Part shown: positions 1 to 4,621 of the stretch, piece after piece | Position numbering within the stretch: position 1 is the first letter of the stretch | How the letters are laid out: each line of letters opens with the position of its first letter | Assembly: GCA_016200445.1 (NCBI GenBank) | Contig: JACQEQ010000072.1 | Coordinates: forward strand, 1 to 5,478 | Length of the DNA: 5,478 bases | Origin: Gammaproteobacteria bacterium | Lineage (GTDB): Bacteria; Pseudomonadota; Gammaproteobacteria; SG8-11 | Direction: 5' to 3' | Notes under the pieces: generated by a model | Seen by the model: only the letters and a program-made list of their open reading frames with translations | Databases searched by the model: none | What the model was told of the DNA's origin: nothing | Translations under genes and position numbers: made by a program

Positions 1-1
1 C

Positions 2-1030
2 ATCGCAGGCAAGGGCATGCTGATCTCGGAAGGCACGCGCGGCGAAGGCGGCTATCTGATCAACAGCGCGGGCGAGCGCTTCATGGAAAAGTACGCGCCC
101 AAGGCGAAAGACCTGGCCAGCCGCGACGTGGTCAGCCGCGCCATCGCGGTCGAAGTGCGCGAGGGACGCGGCTGCGGGCCGAACAAGGATCACATTCTTC
201 TGAAGATGGATCACCTCGGCGCCGACCTGATCAAAAAACGCCTGCCCGGCATCCGGGATCTATGTTTGACGTTTTCACATCTCGATCCGATCGACAGCCC
301 GATCCCAGTGTTCCCGACCGCGCACTACACCATGGGCGGCATTCCGACCAACCGCAATGGCGAAGTCGTGGTGCCGGTCGCGCACGGTCCGGAAGAAGCG
401 ATTCCCGGTTTATACGCGGTTGGTGAATGCGCCTGCGTTTCAGTGCACGGCGCGAATCGTCTGGGTGGAAACTCACTGCTTGACATTATCGTGTTCGGCC
501 GCGCCGCCGCGAATCACATGATCGAGTTTCTGCGCGAAAATAAATATCACCGCCTGATGAAACCCGGCAGCGTCGACCGCGCGATGAGCCGCCTGACGCG
601 CTGGCAGCAAACCGGCGACGGCGAGTCGGTGGACGGCTTGCGCAATGAATTGACCAAGGCGATGGAAGACCACTGCGGCGTATTCCGCGTGAAAGAGGTG
701 CTGCAGCAAGGCGTCGACAAAGTCGCCGCCATCGAACGTCGCCTGCAAGACGTGCGCTTGCAAGACCACAGCAAAATCTTCAACACCGCGCGCATCGAAG
801 CGCTGGAACTGGAAAACCTAATCGACGTCGCCCTCGCCACCGTCTGCTCCGCCCTCGCCCGCGAAGAAAGCCGCGGCGCCCACTCGCGCGTCGACTTCCC
901 CAAACGCGATGATCAGAAATGGCTCAAACATACCTTGTATTCGAAGGAGGGTCGCAAGCTTGACTTTAAACCGGTGCGGCTCAAGCCGCTGACCGTCGAG
1001 CCTTTTATACCGAAGGAGCGGGTGTATTGA
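2..1030 (+). CDS. sdhA: Succinate dehydrogenase flavoprotein subunit, C-terminal part
   Basis: This is the FAD-binding catalytic subunit of succinate dehydrogenase (complex II), which oxidises succinate to fumarate and passes electrons to SdhB at the inner face of the cytoplasmic membrane. The frame is open from base 2 (IAGKGML...), so the 5' end lies outside the window. The 342 residues seen compare with about 590 in the family, so roughly 245 are missing. Visible landmarks, in order, are RGEGGYLIN with the substrate-region Arg, DLASRDVVSRAI, REGRGCGPNKDH, PTAHYTMGGIPTN with the conserved active-site His, GLYAVGECACVSVHGANRLGGNS (the HGANRLGGNS part at 446-475, with a substrate-binding Arg), and the C-terminal ESRGAHSRVDFPKRDD segment. 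The protein ends PKERVY, as intact family members do, so the gene is not broken at this end. In most proteobacteria sdhB follows within a few bases; here it starts 3.6 kb downstream. Family assignment is very secure. Confidence 0.97.
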   Translation: MAGKGMLISEGTRGEGGYLINSAGERFMEKYAPKAKDLASRDVVSRAIAVEVREGRGCGPNKDHILLKMDHLGADLIKKRLPGIRDLCLTFSHLDPIDSPIPVFPTAHYTMGGIPTNRNGEVVVPVAHGPEEAIPGLYAVGECACVSVHGANRLGGNSLLDIIVFGRAAANHMIEFLRENKYHRLMKPGSVDRAMSRLTRWQQTGDGESVDGLRNELTKAMEDHCGVFRVKEVLQQGVDKVAAIERRLQDVRLQDHSKIFNTARIEALELENLIDVALATVCSALAREESRGAHSRVDFPKRDDQKWLKHTLYSKEGRKLDFKPVRLKPLTVEPFIPKERVY

Positions 1031-1049
1031 ATTACAGGGTTAGTGATAC

Positions 1050-1772
1050 ATGAATTATCGAAAATGTTTAGATGATGCCGTTTGTTTAGTTTCTGACTGC
1101 GAGTCAAGCGTGTTCGAACTGAAGAAGCTTTATGTGTCGTCGCTTGAAAAAAAGGAAATTGATAGTCGACTTTATGTTCGAGTAAAAAACATTCTTGAAA
1201 ATTTACGATCAGCTTTGGATTTTTGTGCTCAAGCGATGGTGTTGCAATATTCCGATAAAATACCCAAAAAAGTATTTTTTCCTTACGCACCGTTGAATGT
1301 CTCTGAGGAAAAATTCGAAAAACGAATTGCAGAAGCCTTACCGGATTTAAGATTCAAAAGGCCAGATTTGTTTCAAATGATCATGGCGATGCAACATTTT
1401 AGTCATGATGGGGCGAAATGGTTTCCTGTATTTATGGCACTTAACAATACGAACAAACATGTGCATTTTGTTCCAAATGAAATTACCGAAGGCGTGTCTT
1501 TAGAATTCAACGGATCGAAAATTTTTGCGTCGAGTATTTCAATAGGTGAAACCGGTTCAATTGAAACCGACGAAGGCATTCTTAAAGGACCACTGCACAT
1601 AACTCCTCAAAATGTTCATGAGCATTCTGATTTAGGTGTGGTGAGATCGGAATATTGGGAGGCGATATTTATTGAAGGCTATGGTTATCCAATGAACGCA
1701 TATGAATTTAATAGCCATTGTGTCCGAGCAATCTCATCTGTTGTTAAACAGTTCAGTGCAGCAATGCCCTAA
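1050..1772 (+). CDS. Hypothetical protein, possible HEPN-like helical core
   Basis: This 240-residue cytoplasmic protein has no signal peptide or membrane segment, and I do not recognise a named family. The start is the ATG at 1050, 19 bases after the sdhA stop, with a modest AGGG (1036-1039) ten bases upstream. Residues 40-65 form a likely helix with ENLRSALDFCAQAM, and residues 128-140 read FMALNNTNKHVHF. An RSALD helix followed by an N-x-x-KH motif recurs in a group of uncharacterised bacterial proteins and resembles the helix-plus-polar-motif layout of HEPN domains, but the classical R-x(4-6)-H motif is absent. The C-terminal half (about 145-215) looks beta-rich. Base use is AT-rich compared with sdhA. 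It could be read through from the sdh operon. The gene looks intact; a role in defence or RNA cleavage would be speculation. Confidence 0.75.
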   Translation: MNYRKCLDDAVCLVSDCESSVFELKKLYVSSLEKKEIDSRLYVRVKNILENLRSALDFCAQAMVLQYSDKIPKKVFFPYAPLNVSEEKFEKRIAEALPDLRFKRPDLFQMIMAMQHFSHDGAKWFPVFMALNNTNKHVHFVPNEITEGVSLEFNGSKIFASSISIGETGSIETDEGILKGPLHITPQNVHEHSDLGVVRSEYWEAIFIEGYGYPMNAYEFNSHCVRAISSVVKQFSAAMP

Positions 1773-1844
1773 CCGTTTGCTCGATATTGACGCTGCTGAA
1801 CTCGCGCATCGTCCTGGGTAACCAAATCTTATCTGGAGGCTTCT

Positions 1845-2267
1845 GTGAAGAAACTGGTAATCCTCGTAACACTGCTCGTATCCGCTCAGGCGTCTGCCAA
1901 TTGCAGCGAGTTCATGGATAACATCAAGCAGTACCAGCTTGCTTACTCCAGAGCCTCGACAATCTTCCAACAGCAAGCGGCCTTGACCTCCATAGAGATT
2001 ATTCAAAAACAGTATCTTGGCGAAGCGTGTAAGTTCAAGTTAGACGCCTACGACGGTCAGGTCCGCGACGAGCGGATAAAGGCTGCTAGGGAACAGGAAA
2101 AGAAGGACGCTGCACGTGCGGCTATTGAGAACAAAAGCCGGCGTGAGGAAGAAAAGAAACGGCGTGAGCAGGACGAGAAATTAGAAATCTACAATACGTG
2201 CATCACGAGCTTACGCTTCGACCATGAGGCCATCGATAAATGCAACGCCGCCTATAGCGGCCGATAG
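1845..2267 (+). CDS. Small exported protein with charged helix
   Basis: This is a 140-residue protein of unknown function. The start is a GTG at 1845, chosen because a strong GGAGG (1835-1839) lies five bases upstream and the product then begins with a clean signal peptide: MKK, a hydrophobic stretch to about residue 13, and a probable signal peptidase I cut after ASA (residue 18). The Cys at position 20 is preceded by AN, which does not fit a lipobox, so a lipoprotein is unlikely. The mature part has Cys at 20, 62, 119 and 133, which could form two disulfides in the periplasm. Residues 74-113 are almost entirely Lys, Arg, Glu, Gln and Ala and should form a long single or coiled-coil helix. 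The stop codon TAG shares its last two bases with the conserved AGCGCG flank of a repeat that begins immediately downstream. Confidence 0.8.
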   Translation: MKKLVILVTLLVSAQASANCSEFMDNIKQYQLAYSRASTIFQQQAALTSIEIIQKQYLGEACKFKLDAYDGQVRDERIKAAREQEKKDAARAAIENKSRREEEKKRREQDEKLEIYNTCITSLRFDHEAIDKCNAAYSGR

Positions 2268-2271
2268 CGCG

Positions 2272-2348
2272 GTAGGCTGGGTTGAGGAACGAAACCCAGC
2301 AATGACGTTCATGACCTCACCAACGCTGGGTTTATCAACCCAGCCTAC
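2272..2348. repeat. Hairpin repeat, copy 1 (77 bp)
   Basis: This is the full-length copy of an intergenic repeat found three times in the window. It begins GTAGGCTGGGTTGA and ends with the exact reverse complement, a perfect 14-bp terminal inverted repeat. Inside are four arms: CTGGGTT (2277-2283), AACCCAG (2293-2299), CTGGGTT (2326-2332) and AACCCAG (2337-2343). These can fold as two consecutive hairpins or as one long outer stem. The six bases before it (AGCGCG) and the bases after it (AGGTCTG) are also shared with copy 2, so the conserved unit may be slightly longer. From memory, repeats of this GTAGG-TGGGTT...AACCCA-CCTAC type are widespread in bacterial genomes as non-autonomous, REP- or MITE-like elements. 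It touches the stop codon of the preceding gene. Confidence 0.93.
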
Positions 2349-2405
2349 AGGTCTGTTATCACTGTGGGTTCCTACAGAGTAGGTATACAGCATGGAAATA
2401 TTCGA

Positions 2406-2933
2406 ATGAAACATATAGCGATAGCGTTTGTTTTTCAGTTGCTTTCTTTTTCGGCAGTCGCGGGAAATATAGCTAACGTTTTTTCTGAAGGTATTTTTGG
2501 CGTCAAATGGGGAAGCAATAAATATCAGGTTATGGAAGCAATCCCTGGAGGCAAGATCGGAGACGAATTCGGAATTGTTACTTACACGATAAAGGATGGA
2601 AGAACTCTATTTGGAATCGAAAGACGTAAAAATAATTACGCTAAATTCAATTTCGATTCCAACGACCGCTTGGTAGGCGCGACAATAGAGTTTCCAGATT
2701 CCACAGAAATTTATGGCGCTCTGCTAACAAAAATAAATACGACATTTGGGCAAAATTTTCAGCCAGTTCCGAATTCATTAGGTGCGGCCGTAGTGAAATG
2801 GCCTGAAGAAGAAGGAATAACACTTCTCTTGTCTTATATTTCTGGAATGTTCAACTCTGGGAGCGTCCTATTTTCCATTGGTTACAGGTTGCAGCCAGCC
2901 AACGTGTCAAAAGATGAGCTCGGGTTTAAATGA
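2406..2933 (+). CDS. Putative periplasmic protein of unknown function
   Basis: This is a 175-residue protein. The ATG at 2406 is preferred over the in-frame GTG at 2364 because it places a typical signal peptide at the N-terminus: MKH, a hydrophobic core at residues 4-17, and a probable cut after AVA (residue 19). The ribosome binding site is weak (TGGAA at 2393-2397). The mature protein looks mostly beta-stranded, with the features GIFGVKWG (29-36), AIPGGKIGDEFGI (45-57), DGRTLFGIERR (64-74) and a late KWPEEEGITLLLSY stretch (131-144). The spacing of Gly-Trp-Gly and the PGG turn resembles small secreted proteins of unknown role, but I cannot name a family. There are no cysteines. The gene is AT-rich compared with sdhA. 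It lies between repeat copies 1 and 2, and copy 2's conserved flank starts directly after its TGA. Confidence 0.75.
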   Translation: MKHIAIAFVFQLLSFSAVAGNIANVFSEGIFGVKWGSNKYQVMEAIPGGKIGDEFGIVTYTIKDGRTLFGIERRKNNYAKFNFDSNDRLVGATIEFPDSTEIYGALLTKINTTFGQNFQPVPNSLGAAVVKWPEEEGITLLLSYISGMFNSGSVLFSIGYRLQPANVSKDELGFK

Positions 2934-2939
2934 AGCGCG

Positions 2940-3005
2940 GTAGGCTGGGTTGAGGAACGAAACCCAGCAATGACTTCCAACACTGGGTTTATCAACCCAG
3001 CCTAC
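2940..3005. repeat. Hairpin repeat, copy 2 (66 bp, internal deletion)
   Basis: This is the second copy of the hairpin repeat, with the same perfect 14-bp terminal inverted repeats and the same flanks as copy 1 (AGCGCG at 2934-2939 before it, AGTTCTG after it). The central spacer between the second and third arms is 11 bp shorter than in copy 1. The four CTGGGTT/AACCCAG arms are kept although the spacer is not, which suggests the paired arms are the conserved part. The shared AGCGCG flank begins at the base after the stop codon TGA of the preceding gene. No T-run follows, so it is not a standard intrinsic terminator. Confidence 0.93.
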
Positions 3006-3041
3006 AGTTCTGAACCTAATCGAATCGTACAAGGCTAGCGC

Positions 3042-3446
3042 ATGAAAATTGACCAAGAATACCTAAAGCGCCTCCTCAACACTTTTGTTGATTCATCGGA
3101 ACATTTTGTTGAGCTAAGCGACTTTCAATCCAACTGCATTGCAGTTGATGAAAAATTTATTTTTCACATGCAGATGCTCGAAGATCAATCGCTTATTGAA
3201 TGTCTAAATAAGGACAAGGACCTTGGGTACAGCATCACGATGAGCGGGACTTCCTATTGGACAAGTAAACCACTGAGGCTAACGGCGCCAGGTCTAGAAT
3301 TTGCGGAGGCTCTCAATCGGAAAGAAATATGGGAAGCCCTGAAGTCGGGTTTCAAAGATGCTTCGTTGTCCATACTTACGGCTGCATCTAAAGAATTGCT
3401 AGCAGCCTTCGTAAAGAAAAAAGCAAAAGAACATTTTGGTTTGTAA
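3042..3446 (+). CDS. DUF2513-like small protein
   Basis: This is a 134-residue soluble protein. The ATG at 3042 has AAGG (3031-3034) seven bases upstream and starts 36 bases after repeat copy 2. The layout fits the DUF2513 family of small, often prophage- or island-borne proteins: an N-terminal helix (residues 1-18, MKIDQEYLKRLLNTF), a helix with FHMQMLEDQSLIEC (41-54) like the recognition region of a winged helix, a beta hairpin (63-80), then RLTAPGLEFAEALNRKEIWEALK (79-101), the most characteristic stretch (LT-x-x-G-x-x-F then a Trp before Lys). The C-terminal helix (105-132) is amphipathic and ends in a Lys-rich tail. The function of the family is unknown; a winged-helix DNA-binding or adaptor role is inferred from shape only. 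I see no damage to the gene. Confidence 0.72.
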   Translation: MKIDQEYLKRLLNTFVDSSEHFVELSDFQSNCIAVDEKFIFHMQMLEDQSLIECLNKDKDLGYSITMSGTSYWTSKPLRLTAPGLEFAEALNRKEIWEALKSGFKDASLSILTAASKELLAAFVKKKAKEHFGL

Positions 3447-3460
3447 AATCGAGGTGTGCC

Positions 3461-3479
3461 ATTGGGGTCAGACACCAAT
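3461..3479. repeat. Near-perfect palindrome ATTGGGGTCAGACACCAAT
   Basis: Two 9-bp arms, ATTGGGGTC and GACACCAAT, pair at eight of nine positions around a single central A. It starts 15 bases after the stop of the DUF2513-like gene. No T-run follows, so it is not a clear terminator. From memory, GGGGTCAGAC-type motifs recur in proteobacterial genomes next to REP-associated tyrosine transposase genes, so this may be a leftover of such a unit; no transposase is present here. Confidence 0.5.
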
Positions 3480-3529
3480 AGCGATAATTCAGGGGTAAAT
3501 CCAGTATTAATCGACGAAGGGCGCAACAC

Positions 3530-3711
3530 ATGAGTGGTGTGACACGTAATGAGAAAACGCAAAACCCGATCCCGATATGATCAATTCGGAGATTGCATTA
3601 TGTCGTGCGGCGCTGCGTGCGCGTGATCGTGCGCAGCGGTCGAGCGGGTACGTCGTGGTGTATCGAAACGGAAAAATTGTCAAAGAGAAGGTGAAATCCA
3701 AGAGCGCTTAG
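3530..3711 (+). pseudogene. Tiny ORF pair, probably one frameshifted small gene
   Basis: The region 3447-3781 has no sizeable gene. Its only coding-like content is two short overlapping frames. The first (3530-3580, 16 residues, MSGVTRNEKTQNPIPI) has a GAAGGG sequence eight bases before its ATG. The second (3577-3711, 44 residues) begins MINSEIALCRAALRARD and ends with a GYVVVYRNGKIVKEKVK hairpin-like segment. Stop and start overlap as ATGA at 3577-3580. Restoring one base near 3576 would join them as ...NPIPD-MINSEIAL..., a single protein of about 60 residues. The second part resembles small helix-plus-beta-hairpin proteins often seen beside toxin-antitoxin genes. Alternatives are genuine translational coupling of two peptides, or no gene at all. 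Confidence 0.4.
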
Positions 3712-3781
3712 CTGCGGTGCTGTAACTCACACTTCGACTTAATCCCTTTTATAGACGATGTTCCTGACAGGATTTCAAACC

Positions 3782-4075
3782 ATGATTTTCAAGAGTAAGC
3801 CCAAAGTCGTCGGATCGACACCGTTCTCGGAGTTCATCCGCAATGCGTCTTCTGCTGAGAAGAAACGCATCTACAAGCGCGTGCTGGAAAAAGCTTCCGA
3901 AAGCCAGAACCGGGTTTTGGTCCGAGCCACCACGGCCAAGGAGACCGCCCGATCCCGTCGGCTCGTGAAGAAACGGGTTGCCAGACCCGGTCAGGGAAAA
4001 AGTGGTGGATTTTCGTTTACGGGTTCCCGAAGAACGAACGCAGTAACATCGACAAGGACGAAGCCGATGCATTGA
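3782..4075 (+). pseudogene. Antitoxin-like N-terminus fused to broken toxin core
   Basis: This is a 97-residue chimeric reading frame. The ATG at 3782 is preferred over 3758 because AGGA (about 3768-3772) lies roughly nine bases before it. Residues 1-46 (MIFKSKPKVVGSTPFSEFIR, then NASSAEKKRIYKRVLEKASE and SQNRVL) look like a small antitoxin-type helical protein: a short beta lead followed by two charged helices. Residues 60-77 (RLVKKRVARPGQGKSGGF) are unmistakably the core of a RelE/HigB-family toxin. The last 20 residues (SFTGSRRTN...) are out-of-frame nonsense reading over the true toxin C-terminus. The normal toxin N-terminus (about 40 residues before RLVKK) is missing. A functional product is unlikely; the N-terminal part could still be made as a fusion. 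Toxin homology is from recognised family motifs; the antitoxin reading of the N-terminus is weaker. Confidence 0.6.
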
Positions 4076-4170
4076 AGAAACTTGCCGCACATTTGCTGTC
4101 GCTGACGCCATCCGCTTTAGATAAAGCTCAGCGTGCCGACGAACTGATTGAGGTCTGTTGCGATGCGTAA
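3959..4170 (+). pseudogene. RelE/HigB-type toxin remnant, frameshifted
   Basis: This is the remains of a type II toxin of the RelE/HigB superfamily, which in intact form cleaves mRNA at the ribosome. The first part (RLVKKRVARPGQGKSGGF, 3959-4012) is in one frame. The second (WIFVYGFPKNERSNIDKDE, then the ADALKKLAAHLL helix, through ADELIEVCCDA, 4006-4170) is in another. Intact members read GGF-RTL...GDRW-FVYGF, so about a dozen residues plus a frame are missing at 4006-4012. The TAA at 4168-4170 overlaps the ATG of the downstream antitoxin fragment by eight bases, the usual toxin-first higBA arrangement. With the N-terminus also replaced, no working toxin is expected. Confidence 0.75.
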
Positions 4171-4330
4171 AAAGAAATCAGCAATTCTTGAGACGGTGCA
4201 CGAAACGGCTAAGGGGCTGTTTGACGCAGGCGTGATGGATCAAGTCACATTACGTGAATTTGATCGGTTGAGTTTGGCTCCGGTTGAGCCGCCGAAACGC
4301 GCTGGGTTGAGGAACGAAACCCAGCAATGA
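4163..4330 (+). pseudogene. HigA-type antitoxin, truncated before its HTH domain
   Basis: This is the N-terminal part of a HigA/XRE-family antitoxin. The ATG at 4163 overlaps the end of the toxin remnant (ATGCGTAA), as expected for a translationally coupled pair; a TTG at 4148 in the same frame is less likely. Residues 1-46 follow the family closely (MRKKKSAILETVHETAKGLF, DAGVMDQVTLREFDRL, APVEPPK). Intact proteins continue for about 50 more residues with the DNA-binding helix-turn-helix (usually beginning PEQI-RIRE...). Here residues 47-55 (AGLRNETQQ) and the stop TGA come from the hairpin repeat that starts at 4301. No HTH sequence reappears downstream, so the 3' half is lost, not merely interrupted. 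The fragment could not bind an operator. Family assignment is from memory of the conserved N-terminus. Confidence 0.75.
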
Positions 4331-4373
4331 CATTCATGACATCACCAACGCTGGGTTTATCAACCCAGCCTAC
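4301..4373. repeat. Hairpin repeat, copy 3 (73 bp, left end clipped)
   Basis: This is the third copy of the repeat. Internally it matches copy 1 at full length, with two base changes in the central spacer (AATGACATTCATGACATCAC). It lacks the first four bases (GTAG) of the left terminal repeat, so only GCTGGGTTGA remains opposite the intact right end TCAACCCAGCCTAC. It lies within the higA fragment and supplies its last nine codons and stop. The right flank AGTTTTTT starts like copy 2's AGTTCTG but has become a T-run. The clipped end suggests that the junction with higA formed by deletion or rearrangement. Confidence 0.92.
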
Positions 4374-4381
4374 AGTTTTTT
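4350..4381 (+). terminator. Possible terminator made by repeat copy 3
   Basis: The right half of copy 3 folds as an 8-bp stem GCTGGGTT/AACCCAGC (4350-4357 with 4362-4369) and a four-base TATC loop. After six more bases a run of six T follows (4376-4381). The gap between stem and T-run is longer than in a standard intrinsic terminator, so activity may be partial. If active, it would block read-through from the island into sdhB. Confidence 0.35.
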
Positions 4382-4396
4382 CAAGGAGCTATGAAC

Positions 4397-4600
4397 ATGA
4401 AATGTCCCGTGTGCGGTGGTGCCGAGCTGGTGCATGACACCCGCGATATGCCCTATACCTACAAAGACAAATCGACGACCCTTCCAGCGGTTACCGGCGA
4501 TTATTGTCCGGCGTGTGATGAGGTCATTCTCGATATGTATGAATCACGCCGCACCAGTGCGTTGATGCACGAGTTCACCAAGCACGGCAAACGGGGTTAG
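4397..4600 (+). CDS. MqsA-type antitoxin zinc domain only, truncated
   Basis: This is a 67-residue protein matching the N-terminal zinc-binding domain of MqsA (YgiT), the antitoxin that in E. coli neutralises the mRNA-cleaving toxin MqsR. Zinc ligands C3, C6, C37 and C40 are all present at the same positions as in E. coli MqsA, with MKCPVCGG, DMPYTYKDK and TGDYCPACDE as landmarks. The ATG at 4397 is chosen because AAGGAG (4383-4388) is eight bases upstream; the in-frame ATG at 4391 is too close. Family members are about 131 residues and continue with an XRE-type HTH (FGGGVNAFSRYE region). Here the frame ends after TSALMHEFTKHGKRG, so the DNA-binding half is missing. No mqsR lies beside it. 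It may be folded and able to bind a toxin but should not repress transcription. A free-standing YgiT-type zinc protein is an alternative reading. It ends 21 bases before sdhB and may be co-transcribed with it. Confidence 0.72.
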   Translation: MKCPVCGGAELVHDTRDMPYTYKDKSTTLPAVTGDYCPACDEVILDMYESRRTSALMHEFTKHGKRG

Positions 4601-4621
4601 CCACCAAAAGGCACTACCTAA

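Larger units (their letters stand above)
1031..4621. other. Accessory island separating sdhA from sdhB
   Basis: This is the 3,591-bp interval between the sdhA stop and the sdhB start, two genes normally adjacent in one operon. It contains small genes of unknown function, three copies of one hairpin repeat and remnants of toxin-antitoxin loci. All recognised genes lie on the same strand as sdhA and sdhB. The genes at 1050-1772 and 2406-2933 look clearly AT-richer than sdhA and sdhB, which suggests acquired DNA. No integrase, transposase or tRNA is visible, and no clear direct repeats flank the whole interval, so the mechanism of entry cannot be read. It may be several independent insertions rather than one element. 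That it is an insertion is inferred from the usual sdhAB gene order. Confidence 0.6.

Noticed and set aside
913..1290. A 125-residue minus-strand reading frame
   Set aside because: It overlaps the end of sdhA and the start of the next plus-strand gene, has no recognisable motif, and looks like a shadow.
1787..1815. A promoter starting with TTGACG before the exported-protein gene
   Set aside because: The -35-like TTGACG is good, but no -10-like sequence lies 16-18 bases downstream.
2364..2405. An upstream GTG start adding 14 residues to the second exported protein
   Set aside because: The added residues would bury the signal peptide behind a charged lead, and the ATG at 2406 gives a textbook signal sequence.
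3254..3701. Minus-strand frames across the gene-poor region
   Set aside because: They are mirror frames of the DUF2513-like gene and of the small plus-strand ORF, without plausible start signals or family features.
3749..4111. A 120-residue minus-strand frame over the toxin remnant
   Set aside because: The plus strand carries clear toxin motifs in two frames; the minus-strand product shows no known motif.
2272..4373. The repeats as integron attC sites
   Set aside because: The gene-plus-repeat layout and size fit, but the ends lack the RYYYAAC and GTTRRRY core sites, the ends are perfect inverted repeats unlike attC, and no integrase is present.
2272..4373. The three repeats as a CRISPR array
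   Set aside because: Only three copies, separated by hundreds to over a thousand bases containing genes, with no regular spacers and no cas genes.
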